Source: Chloroflexia bacterium (GTDB lineage Bacteria > Chloroflexota > Chloroflexia > Thermomicrobiales > JALYUS01). Taken from it: a stretch of 14,755 nt of DNA. Under the pieces are notes generated by a model that was not told where the DNA came from, searched no databases, and saw only the letters and a list, made by a program, of their open reading frames with translations. Below are positions 7,891-14,694 of this stretch, one piece after another. Location: NCBI GenBank assembly GCA_025928215.1, contig JAICJW010000058.1, positions 1 through 14,755 of the forward strand. The letters are read 5' to 3'. The position numbers were made by a program, and so were the translations under genes. The stretch's first letter is position 1. Each line of letters starts with the position of its first letter.

Positions 7891-8814
7891 GTGATCGCTT
7901 ATATCACCCGACGCCTCCTGCTGCTCATCCCGATCTGGTTCGGGGTCCTCACGCTCGTCTTCCTGATGCGCGTGCTGGTTCCCGGCGATCCCGTTGACAT
8001 CATGTTCTTTGGGCAGCAGAGTGACCCGGTCGTCAAACAGGCGGTCCGGCACGAGCTGGGGCTGGATCGCCCGCTCTACGTCCAATACGGGAAGTATATC
8101 TGGGGTGTCGTGCATGGCGACCTCGGCACCTCAATCACGACGCGCCGCCCGGTCGTGGCGGAGATCAAGAATCGGTATCCCAACACCCTCGTCCTGACGC
8201 TCGCCAGCCTGACCGTGGCGATCATCATCGGTTTCGCGGCGGGGATCCTGGCGGCGGTCTATAAGGATTCGCTCATTGACACGGCCTCAACGGTGCTCTC
8301 GCTCGCCGGCCTCTCGATGCCGGGATTCTGGCTCGGTTTACTCCTCATCTACATCTTCGCCGTGAACCTCCACTGGTTCCCCGTTCTCGGCTCGATGTCT
8401 CCGAGGGGGATGATCCTGCCCTCGGTCACGCTCGGGTTCATTGCGTCGGCAGTGCTGGCGCGGATCGTCCGCTCCAGCATGCTGGAAGTCCTGAACGAGG
8501 ACTACATCCGCACCGCGCGCGCGAAGGGGATTAAAGAGTCAACGGTCATCATCCAGCACGCATGGACGAATGCGCTGATCCCGATCGTGACAATCGTCGG
8601 CCTCCAATTCGGTGGCCTGCTCTCCGGAGCGTTCGTCATTGAGTATGTATTCGCCTGGCACGGAGTCGGCGAACTCGCCGTGCAGGCGTTGCAGAAGCGC
8701 GATTTCCCGCTGATCCAGGGGATCATTCTGGTGGTCTCGACCACCTATGTCCTCGTCAATCTCCTGGTTGATGTGTTGTACGCGAGGATTGATCCCCGGA
8801 TCGCCTACCAGTAG
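7891..8814 (+). CDS. ABC transporter permease, DppB/OppB type
   Basis: First membrane subunit of the peptide importer, 307 residues, typical for the family. The N-terminus has the classic form IAYITRRLLLLIPIWFGV (first membrane helix) followed by LVPGDP. About six membrane helices are visible. The family features LGLDRPLYVQYGKYIWG, HGDLGTS and the EAA loop EDYIRTARAKGIKESTVI, which docks onto the ATPase, are present. I use the GTG at 7891, five bases after the solute-binding protein stop; an in-frame ATG at 7834 would overlap the preceding gene by 52 bases and add an uncharacteristic N-terminus. No strong ribosome-binding site is seen, so translation is probably coupled. Confidence 0.95.
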   Translation: MIAYITRRLLLLIPIWFGVLTLVFLMRVLVPGDPVDIMFFGQQSDPVVKQAVRHELGLDRPLYVQYGKYIWGVVHGDLGTSITTRRPVVAEIKNRYPNTLVLTLASLTVAIIIGFAAGILAAVYKDSLIDTASTVLSLAGLSMPGFWLGLLLIYIFAVNLHWFPVLGSMSPRGMILPSVTLGFIASAVLARIVRSSMLEVLNEDYIRTARAKGIKESTVIIQHAWTNALIPIVTIVGLQFGGLLSGAFVIEYVFAWHGVGELAVQALQKRDFPLIQGIILVVSTTYVLVNLLVDVLYARIDPRIAYQ

Positions 8815-8832
8815 AGAACAAGGTGCGTTCAT

Positions 8833-9744
8833 ATGGCACAGGTCCAGGAAACGACGCAGGATATTCCCGTATCATCGCTCGCCGGACGGCAATGGCGTCA
8901 GCGTTCCGGCGCGCTCGGCTTTGCGCGCGCCCTGCTCGGGACGGGGCCTGGGAGGATCGGCGGCATGATTATCCTGCTCCTCATCTGCACCGCCATCTTC
9001 GCGCCGGCGATCGCCCCCTACGATCCGATTAAAATTGACGTTCCGCACCGGCTCACCGCTCCCTCGGCGCAGCACCTGTTCGGTGCGGACGACATCGGCC
9101 GCGACGTGTTCAGCCGCGTCGTTTACGGATCCCGGATCAGTCTGCGCGTCGGCGTCGTTTCGGTCGCCATTGCGCTCGCGTTCGGGGTCACGCTTGGTAT
9201 GATCGCCGGGTTCTACGGCGGCGGCGTGGACACGATTATCATGCGCTTCATTGACATCCTGCTCGCCTTCCCCGGTTTCTTGCTCGCGCTGGCGATCGTC
9301 GCGATGCTCGGCCCGAGCCTGACGAACGCGATGATCGCCGTCGGCATCGGGGAAGCGTCCGGGTTCGCGCGGCTCGTGCGCGGCTCCGTTCTGTCGGTCA
9401 AGGAGAAGGACTACGTCACCGCCGCACAGGTCGTCGGCGCGTCAAACATGCGCATTATGCGGACGGCGGTACTGCCGAACGTGCTCGCGCCAATCGTCAT
9501 CCTCACGACGCTGCTCTTCCCGGTCGCGATCCTCGCCGCCGCCAGCCTCTCGTTCCTCGGCCTCGGCGCGCAGCCGCCATCGCCCGAGTGGGGTTCGATG
9601 CTTGTCGCCGGGCGGACATTCATCACCACCGCACCGTGGTTGATCAATTTCCCTGGGCTGGCGATTTTCATTACGGTGCTCGGCTTCAATCTCTTCGGGA
9701 ACGCCATGCGGGATGCGATGGATCCGCGTTTGCGGCAGCGCTAA
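8833..9744 (+). CDS. ABC transporter permease, DppC/OppC type
   Basis: Second membrane subunit, pairing with the DppB-like protein. It has 303 residues: a cytoplasmic N-terminal tail, a first helix of the OppC_N type (GGMIILLLICTAIFAPAIAP), the family signature FGADDIGRDVFSRVVYGSR, then the transmembrane core and the EAA loop KEKDYVTAAQVVGASNM near residue 195-210. It ends with FGNAMRDAMDPRLRQR, the usual C-terminus of the family. ATG at 8833 is preceded by AAGGTG at eight bases, and the gene lies 18 bases after its partner. Genes for the DppD/DppF ATPases would be expected next, but a serine hydrolase follows instead. Confidence 0.96.
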   Translation: MAQVQETTQDIPVSSLAGRQWRQRSGALGFARALLGTGPGRIGGMIILLLICTAIFAPAIAPYDPIKIDVPHRLTAPSAQHLFGADDIGRDVFSRVVYGSRISLRVGVVSVAIALAFGVTLGMIAGFYGGGVDTIIMRFIDILLAFPGFLLALAIVAMLGPSLTNAMIAVGIGEASGFARLVRGSVLSVKEKDYVTAAQVVGASNMRIMRTAVLPNVLAPIVILTTLLFPVAILAAASLSFLGLGAQPPSPEWGSMLVAGRTFITTAPWLINFPGLAIFITVLGFNLFGNAMRDAMDPRLRQR

Positions 9745-9776
9745 TGAATCGGCTATCAGAGAGGAAACAGACTGGT

Positions 9777-11156
9777 ATGGGTCAGATGAACCAGGATTTG
9801 TTGCGCGACGCTGCCACATACGCCGATCAATGGGTCGCGTACCAGCAGGAACGTCGTGAAGTGCCCGGCGTCGTGGTCGCCATCCGCTCCGACGACAGAC
9901 TGCTCCTCTGCAAGGGGTACGGCCATGCCGACCTCGAACGGCGAACTCCGATGACACCCGAACACATCTTCCGCATCGCGTCCCACTCCAAGACATTCAC
10001 GGCCACCGCGATCATGCAGTTGGTGGAGGCGGGGAAGCTTCGTCTGGACGATCCGCTGGCGGGTTCTATCCCCTGGCTGCGGGATCAGATCGGGCTAGCA
10101 GGAGTAACGATCCGTCAGGCGCTCAACCACACAACGGGCATCGTGCGTAACGGGGATGATGCGGATTATTGGCAGTTGGACCAGCCGTTCCCCGACAACG
10201 ACGAGCTGCGCCGCCTCGTGGAGCATGGTGGCGCCGTCCTTGATGCGAACACGTCCTTCAAGTATTCCAACATCGCGTACGCGCTCCTCGGTCTCGTGAT
10301 CGAGGCGGTCAGCGGAGCGCCATACGACGCGTACGTCAAGCGGCGGATCATCGAGCCGCTCGGATTGGACGATACAGGCCCGGATACCGATGCGCACTGC
10401 CGCGCGCGCCTGGCGACAGGGTATACCGCGCGCCGGTTCGGTTTGCCCCACCGACCGCTCCCGGACGTTTCGACGGGCGCCCTCGCCTCGGCGACGGGAT
10501 TCTATTCCACTGTGGGGGATCTCTGCCGCTACGCGGCGGGGCACTTCTTCGGCGACGAAACGTTGTTGAGCGACGCGTCCAAGCGAGAAATGCAGCAGCC
10601 GTATTGGAAGGTTGCCCAGGCTGATATGCATTACGGGTTGGGGTTTGCGATCCATGAGATCGGCGGGCGCCGGTTCATCGGTCACGGGGGCGGTTTCCCC
10701 GGGCATGCTACGATGACGCTCTTCGATCCGCGCGATCGCCTCGTTGTCGTGGTGCTCACCAATGAGGTCGGCGGGCCTGCCGCGATCCTCGCGCACGGTA
10801 TCCTGACGACCATCGCGTTTGCCTTGCGGCAAAACACCGCGCCGGAAGGGTCGGCCATTTCGTACGAAACCTTCACGGGACGCTTTGCGAATATCTGGGG
10901 CGTCACCGACATCGCCGCCTTTGGCGATGCCCTGGTCGCGCTGCATCCGGAGGCTGATGATCCGGTGAAGATGATAACGACGTTGGCAGTCGAGAATGAG
11001 CAGACGCTCCGCACTATGGAAACAAATGGCATGGCGGCACCGGGAGAGCAGGTGCGCTATATCCGCGATGCCGCAGGCCATGTGGAGAAGGTCATCATGG
11101 GGGGCACGAGCGCCTACCCGATAGCGATCTACCGCGAGCGGCCAATCGGCGGCTGA
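9777..11156 (+). CDS. Serine hydrolase, beta-lactamase/S12 peptidase family
   Basis: Penicillin-binding-protein-like serine hydrolase of 459 residues. Catalytic motifs are present: SxxK as SHSK (Ser69-Lys72), YSN (Tyr163-Asn165), and HGG (303-305) in place of the KTG box, as in esterase and D-aminopeptidase relatives. After the catalytic domain (to about 350) comes a C-terminal beta-rich region (about 360-459, YETFTGRFANIWG onward) like the lipocalin-type tail of many S12 enzymes. No signal peptide is visible, so it probably acts in the cytosol. As the last gene of a peptide-importer operon it may hydrolyse the imported peptides or amides (inference). A true beta-lactamase is less likely because it is not exported. 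Start chosen: ATG 9777 after AGAGAGGAAA (9758-9767). ATG 9744 is in frame and overlaps the preceding stop as TAATG, so a coupled longer form is possible. Confidence 0.92.
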   Translation: MGQMNQDLLRDAATYADQWVAYQQERREVPGVVVAIRSDDRLLLCKGYGHADLERRTPMTPEHIFRIASHSKTFTATAIMQLVEAGKLRLDDPLAGSIPWLRDQIGLAGVTIRQALNHTTGIVRNGDDADYWQLDQPFPDNDELRRLVEHGGAVLDANTSFKYSNIAYALLGLVIEAVSGAPYDAYVKRRIIEPLGLDDTGPDTDAHCRARLATGYTARRFGLPHRPLPDVSTGALASATGFYSTVGDLCRYAAGHFFGDETLLSDASKREMQQPYWKVAQADMHYGLGFAIHEIGGRRFIGHGGGFPGHATMTLFDPRDRLVVVVLTNEVGGPAAILAHGILTTIAFALRQNTAPEGSAISYETFTGRFANIWGVTDIAAFGDALVALHPEADDPVKMITTLAVENEQTLRTMETNGMAAPGEQVRYIRDAAGHVEKVIMGGTSAYPIAIYRERPIGG

Positions 11157-11170
11157 CAATCAGGGCCGCG

Positions 11171-11203
11171 AAGAAAAGGCCGGGGGCTACTGCGCCCCGG
11201 CCT
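11171..11203 (-). terminator. Intrinsic terminator between the importer operon and tatA
   Basis: AGGCCGGGG (11177-11185) and CCCCGGCCT (11195-11203) form a perfect 9-bp stem with a 9-base loop. Read on the minus strand it is followed by TTTTCTT, so it fits best as the terminator of the minus-strand tatA gene. On the plus strand it lies 20 bases after the serine hydrolase stop and could also end the importer operon, although the plus-side tail is only CTGATCTCTCT. Confidence 0.7.
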
Positions 11204-11217
11204 CTGATCTCTCTGGT

Positions 11218-11267
11218 GGAGCAGGCTTCAGCCTGTCGTCCCGGATTTGCTGGCTGAAGCCAGCTCC
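11218..11267. repeat. REP-like twin hairpin (GGAGC-GGCTTCAGCC inverted repeat)
   Basis: Two 16-base arms, GGAGCAGGCTTCAGCC (11218-11233) and GGCTGAAGCCAGCTCC (11252-11267), are inverted copies with one mismatch, separated by 18 bases. Each arm is itself palindromic (CAGGCT-TC-AGCCTG and CTGGCT-GA-AGCCAG), so either two small hairpins or one large one can form. This arrangement is like bacterial REP/BIME elements. It lies between convergent genes, the usual place for such elements. Confidence 0.75.
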
Positions 11268-11310
11268 TCCGATATTCGTGCAATCCAGCAAACCGCAGCG
11301 TGACAAACGA

Positions 11311-11682
11311 CTAGCGGCGGGAGTAGCCCTTGCGCGTGGTGCCGACCTTGATCGGGGCGGCGCCCGTGCCACTAACAGCCATCGCGTCGTCATCATCCAT
11401 GTCCACGACGCTCTTGCTGGCCGTCGGTTTCGGGTCAATGACGATGCTCTTCGCGGCGAGCGCATGCACCGGCTCGTCGTCCGCGACGCTCTTCACGTTG
11501 CCACCGGCAGTCTTCGTCCCCTCACCGACCTCGTCATCGTCTCGCGTGGCCTTCTTGAAGTCGCGGATACTCGATCCGAGCGCGCTACCGAGGCCGGAGA
11601 GTTTTCCGGGGCCGAAAATGAGCAGAATGATCGCCAGCACGATCAACAAATGCCAGGGCTGCAAGAGGTCTCGCATAAACAC
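11311..11682 (-). CDS. tatA: Sec-independent (twin-arginine) translocase subunit TatA/E
   Basis: Pore-forming component of the Tat pathway, which exports folded proteins. Numbered from the GTG at 11682 (123 residues): a single membrane helix (about 9-23, PWHLLIVLAIILLIF), the hinge FGPGK (23-27), an amphipathic helix SGLGSALGSSIRDFKKA (29-45), and a long hydrophilic tail with acidic patches (DDDE; DMDDDDAM) ending in a basic GTTRKGYSRR. The tail makes it longer than the common 60-90 residue TatA. I prefer the GTG because AAAGGAGA lies 7 bases upstream; ATG 11676 would be about 14 bases from it. Upstream in-frame ATG 11772 adds an atypical extension. No tatC is nearby. The extended -10 promoter at 11742-11750 and the terminator at 11171-11203 suggest a single-gene unit. 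Confidence 0.92.
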   Translation of the reverse strand: MFMRDLLQPWHLLIVLAIILLIFGPGKLSGLGSALGSSIRDFKKATRDDDEVGEGTKTAGGNVKSVADDEPVHALAAKSIVIDPKPTASKSVVDMDDDDAMAVSGTGAAPIKVGTTRKGYSRR

Positions 11683-11741
11683 AGTTTGCTCTCCTTTGTA
11701 CCACCTGTGCCTGAGACGGAACTGTCCGTCAAGCACCTTCC

Positions 11742-11750
11742 AGTATATCA
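11742..11750 (-). promoter_or_regulatory. Extended -10 promoter of tatA (TGATATACT)
   Basis: The minus strand reads TG-A-TATACT: an extended -10 with five of six matches in the hexamer. No good -35 is visible 17 bases upstream (GAGAAT). Predicted start near 11735, with a leader of about 53 bases containing the AAAGGAGA ribosome-binding site. It lies 53 bases inside the longer in-frame reading of tatA, supporting the shorter protein. Confidence 0.45.
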
Positions 11751-11934
11751 CACCACTCGCGCGTATTCTCACCTTGCTCGCCTAGCCTTCACTCTATCAC
11801 CACTGGGGCAGCGCATGCAAGATGACGTACACTACTATACACACTACGGATGAGCCGGGTATCTCGGTTCACTCTCCCGCGGGCACTCGTCGCGCGGAAG
11901 GCGGGAAATGATAGCGCACGGAAAGGAGCATTCT

Positions 11935-13593
11935 ATGTCCGAAACCTCGCGGATTCCGACAGCGGCGGCGGCGGAGTTTCGCCCGCCGGTGGCGGTCAAT
12001 GAGCCGGTCAAGAACTACGCGCCCGGTTCGCCGGAGCGGCACTCTCTGACGCAAAAACTGCGCGAACTCTCCGGCCAGCGGCTGGAAATCCCCCTCGTCA
12101 TCGGCGGCGCGGCAGTGCGAACGGGCACAACGAAGCAGGCCGTCATGCCGCACCGGCACGCGCATGTGCTTGCGGATGTCCACCAGGGCGGTGCAACGGA
12201 AGTGACGGCGGCGATCCATGCCGCCGGCGAGGCGTGGGAAACGTGGTCACGCTGGCCGTGGTGGGAGCGCGCGGCGGTCTTTTTGCGCGCGGCGGACCTT
12301 CTCTCGGGGCCGTGGCGGGACACCGTCAATGCCGCGACGATGCTCGGCCAGTCGAAGACCGCGCACCAGGCGGAGATTGACGCGGCGGCGGAACTGATTG
12401 ATTTCTGGCGCTTCAACGTCAGCTACATCCCACAGATCTATGCGGAGCAGCCGCTCTCGTCGGCGGGTGTCTGGAACCGGCTCGAATACCGCCCGCTGGA
12501 GGGGTTCGTCTTCGCCGTGACGCCATTCAACTTCACCTCCATCGCGGGCAACCTGCCGAGTTCCGTCGCCATGATGGGCAATACCGTCGTCTGGAAACCC
12601 GCCTCGACCGCGATGTACGCCGCGCATTTCCTGATGGCGTTGTTCCAAGCGGCGGGGCTGCCTGATGGCGTCATTAATCTCGTCTATGGCCCCGGCGGTA
12701 CGGTGGGCGATACGGCGCTCGACCATCCCGATCTCGCGGGCGTCCACTTCACCGGCTCGACGCCCGTTTTTCAGCAAATGTGGCGGGAGATCGGCGCGAA
12801 TATCGGCGGCTACCGAAATTATCCGCGCGTCGTCGGCGAGACGGGCGGCAAGAACTTCATCATCGCCCACCCGAGCGCGGATGTTCCGGCGCTGACGACG
12901 GCGATCGCGCGCGGCGCCTTTGAGTATCAGGGGCAGAAGTGTTCGGCGGCCTCGCGCGTCTTCGTGGCGGAGAGCCTCTGGCCCGCGCTCCGCGACCAAC
13001 TCGGCGCGGAAATTGCGACGATCAAGATGGGTGACATCACCGACTACGGCAACTTCATGGGCGCGGTAATTGACCGCAACGCCTGGGAGACGCACCGCAA
13101 CGCGATTGCCCTTGCGGAGTCCGATCCCCAGACCGAGGTGCTGTTCGGCGGCGAGACGGACGATAGCGAGGGCTATTTCGTCCAGCCAACGGTGATCGTG
13201 ACGAAGAATCTCGACTTCCCGCTCCTGCACGACGAGTTGTTCGGCCCGATTGTCACGGTTTACGTCTATCCCGACAGCGAGTATGCCGAGATGTTGCACG
13301 CGATTGATCGGATGAGCAAGTACGGCCTCACGGGGTCGGTCTTCGCGCGGGATCGCGCCGCGATTGCCGAGGCGGAGGCCGTTCTGCGGCACGCGGCGGG
13401 GAACTTCTATATCAACGACAAGCCGACCGGCGCGGTCGTCGGGCAGCAGCCATTCGGCGGTGCGCGCGCCTCCGGCACGAACGACAAGGCGGGATCAATG
13501 TGGAACCTCATCCGTTGGGTCAGCCCCCGCGCCGTCAAAGAAACCTTCGTCCCCGCAACGGACTACCGCTACCCGTTCCTGCAATCGGAGTGA
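11935..13593 (+). CDS. pruA: L-glutamate gamma-semialdehyde (1-pyrroline-5-carboxylate) dehydrogenase, ALDH4 type
   Basis: NAD-dependent aldehyde dehydrogenase that oxidises glutamate semialdehyde, in equilibrium with pyrroline-5-carboxylate, to glutamate: the second step of proline (and part of arginine/ornithine) degradation. The 552-residue protein follows the ALDH4 pattern from end to end: NEPVKNYAPGSPER (22-35), LSGPWRD, GQSKTAHQAEIDAAAELIDF, TPFNFTSI with the oxyanion Asn199, VVWKP with the cofactor Lys221, FTGS (272-275), GETGGKN with general base Glu302, GQKCSAASR with nucleophile Cys336, and the diagnostic C-terminal NFYINDKPTGAVVGQQPFGG. This type occurs in mitochondria and in several bacterial phyla and is a monofunctional enzyme, unlike the PutA fusion. 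ATG at 11935 has GAAAGGAG about seven bases upstream. No proline dehydrogenase gene is in the window. Gap 11773-11934 before it holds the tatA promoter but no clear promoter on this strand. Confidence 0.95.
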   Translation: MSETSRIPTAAAAEFRPPVAVNEPVKNYAPGSPERHSLTQKLRELSGQRLEIPLVIGGAAVRTGTTKQAVMPHRHAHVLADVHQGGATEVTAAIHAAGEAWETWSRWPWWERAAVFLRAADLLSGPWRDTVNAATMLGQSKTAHQAEIDAAAELIDFWRFNVSYIPQIYAEQPLSSAGVWNRLEYRPLEGFVFAVTPFNFTSIAGNLPSSVAMMGNTVVWKPASTAMYAAHFLMALFQAAGLPDGVINLVYGPGGTVGDTALDHPDLAGVHFTGSTPVFQQMWREIGANIGGYRNYPRVVGETGGKNFIIAHPSADVPALTTAIARGAFEYQGQKCSAASRVFVAESLWPALRDQLGAEIATIKMGDITDYGNFMGAVIDRNAWETHRNAIALAESDPQTEVLFGGETDDSEGYFVQPTVIVTKNLDFPLLHDELFGPIVTVYVYPDSEYAEMLHAIDRMSKYGLTGSVFARDRAAIAEAEAVLRHAAGNFYINDKPTGAVVGQQPFGGARASGTNDKAGSMWNLIRWVSPRAVKETFVPATDYRYPFLQSE

Positions 13594-13610
13594 AGTGGGG
13601 AAACGGGGTA

Positions 13611-13718
13611 TGAACCGCAGAGACGCAGAGGAATAATACGAGAAAGAGGAAAAAGAAGGGACACAATCACCTTCTCTTCTCCTCTCCCTCTCTGCGTCCT
13701 CTGGGTCGCTGCGGTTCA
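13611..13718. repeat. 108-bp imperfect palindrome with TGAACCGCAG ends
   Basis: Two 49-base arms (13611-13659 and 13670-13718) are inverted around a 10-base centre. The outer 22 positions pair at 20 sites (left end TGAACCGCAGAGACGCAGAG, right end the reverse complement TGAACCGCAGCGACCCAGAG); the inner part is purine-rich on one strand and pairs less well. The arms are built from repeated CGCAGAG-like units. No protein can be read from it. It separates pruA from the BKACE gene by 171 bases and could act as an attenuator or a mobile MITE-like element. Sequences of the form ACCGCAGAGACGCAGAG occur as dispersed repeats in many environmental bacteria (general knowledge). Confidence 0.75.
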
Positions 13719-13764
13719 TTCGGTTTCATCTCGTTATTGGTATCGCGGAGAGGAGTGAGCGCGG

Positions 13765-14694
13765 ATGGGTATTCCGGGGAAGGTGATTATCACGGCGGCG
13801 ATCACGGGCGGCGTGCATGTGCCCTCCCAATCGCCCTTTCTGCCAATCACGCCGGATCAGATCGTGGACGAATGCGTGCGGGCGGGGGAGGCGGGCGCGG
13901 CGGTCGCGCATATCCATGTGCGTGATCCGGAGAACGGTCGGCCCGTCCCCAGTATGGCACTCTTCCGCGATGTCGCCGAGCGGGTGAAGGCGCGGTCGGA
14001 CATCGTCCTCTGCACGACGACGGGCGGCGCGCCGGGGATGAGCCACGAGGAGCGCGTCGGCGTGGTGCGGGAACTCTCGCCCGAACTCGCCTCCTGCAAT
14101 ATGGGTTCGATGAATTTCTCCCTCGCCCCGCTCGCGGAGCGCATCAAGGATTACCAGAACGATTGGGAGAAGCCGTTTCTGGAGCAGACGGAGGACAACA
14201 TCTTCGCCAACACCTTCAAGAGCATGCGCTACTTTCTCGAAACGATGAACGCGCAGGGGACGCGGCCCGAACTGGAAGTCTACGACGCGGGAATGGTGAA
14301 CAACGCCGCGTTCATGATGCAGGCGGGCGTGCTACAGCGGCCTGTCTATATCCAGTTCGTGCTCGGCATCCTCGGTGGCCTGCCTGCGACGGTGGAGAAC
14401 CTCGTCCTTCTCTACAATCAGGCGCGGCTGCTGCTCGGCGAGTTCGAGTGGTCGGTAGCGGCGGCAGGGCGCTTCCAGTTCCCGATTGGCGTCGCGGCGC
14501 TGGCGATGGGCGGCAATGTGCGTGTCGGTCTGGAAGACAATGTCTATCTCAACAAGGGGCAACTGGCGAAGAGCAACGCTGAGCAGGTAGCGAAGATGGC
14601 GCGCATCGTCCGCGAACTGAGCATCGAACCCGCCACGCCCGGCGAAGCCCGCCACATCCTGCACCTCAAAGGCCTCAGTGAAGTGACGTTCTAG
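13765..14694 (+). CDS. Beta-keto acid cleavage enzyme (BKACE, DUF849 family)
   Basis: Zinc-dependent enzyme of the family founded by 3-keto-5-aminohexanoate cleavage enzyme (Kce): a beta-keto acid plus acetyl-CoA gives acetoacetate and a shortened acyl-CoA. The family is large with many substrates. The 309-residue length is normal. Signature motifs: KVIITAAITGGVHVPSQSP (6-24), metal-binding HIHVRDP (His49, His51), TTTGG (84-88), NMGSMNF (112-118), YDAGM, and GGNVRVGLEDNVYL (249-262) with Arg253 and the Glu257-Asp258 pair that correspond to metal and substrate contacts in Kce. ATG follows GGAGAGGAG by nine bases. It lies downstream of pruA on the same strand, with a palindromic repeat between. 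A link to amino-acid catabolism fits, but lysine fermentation genes (kdd, kal) are not seen. The stop codon appears shared with an insertion-sequence end. Confidence 0.95.
   Translation: MGIPGKVIITAAITGGVHVPSQSPFLPITPDQIVDECVRAGEAGAAVAHIHVRDPENGRPVPSMALFRDVAERVKARSDIVLCTTTGGAPGMSHEERVGVVRELSPELASCNMGSMNFSLAPLAERIKDYQNDWEKPFLEQTEDNIFANTFKSMRYFLETMNAQGTRPELEVYDAGMVNNAAFMMQAGVLQRPVYIQFVLGILGGLPATVENLVLLYNQARLLLGEFEWSVAAAGRFQFPIGVAALAMGGNVRVGLEDNVYLNKGQLAKSNAEQVAKMARIVRELSIEPATPGEARHILHLKGLSEVTF

Noticed and set aside
11833..11841. TACTAT/TATACA as a -10 box for pruA on the plus strand
   Set aside because: No -35-like sequence at 15-19 bases upstream and the hexamers match only four of six positions.
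10095..13392. Long minus-strand open frames opposite the serine hydrolase (10095-11159) and pruA (12247-13392)
   Set aside because: Both are shadows of well-identified genes and lack ribosome-binding sites or recognisable motifs.
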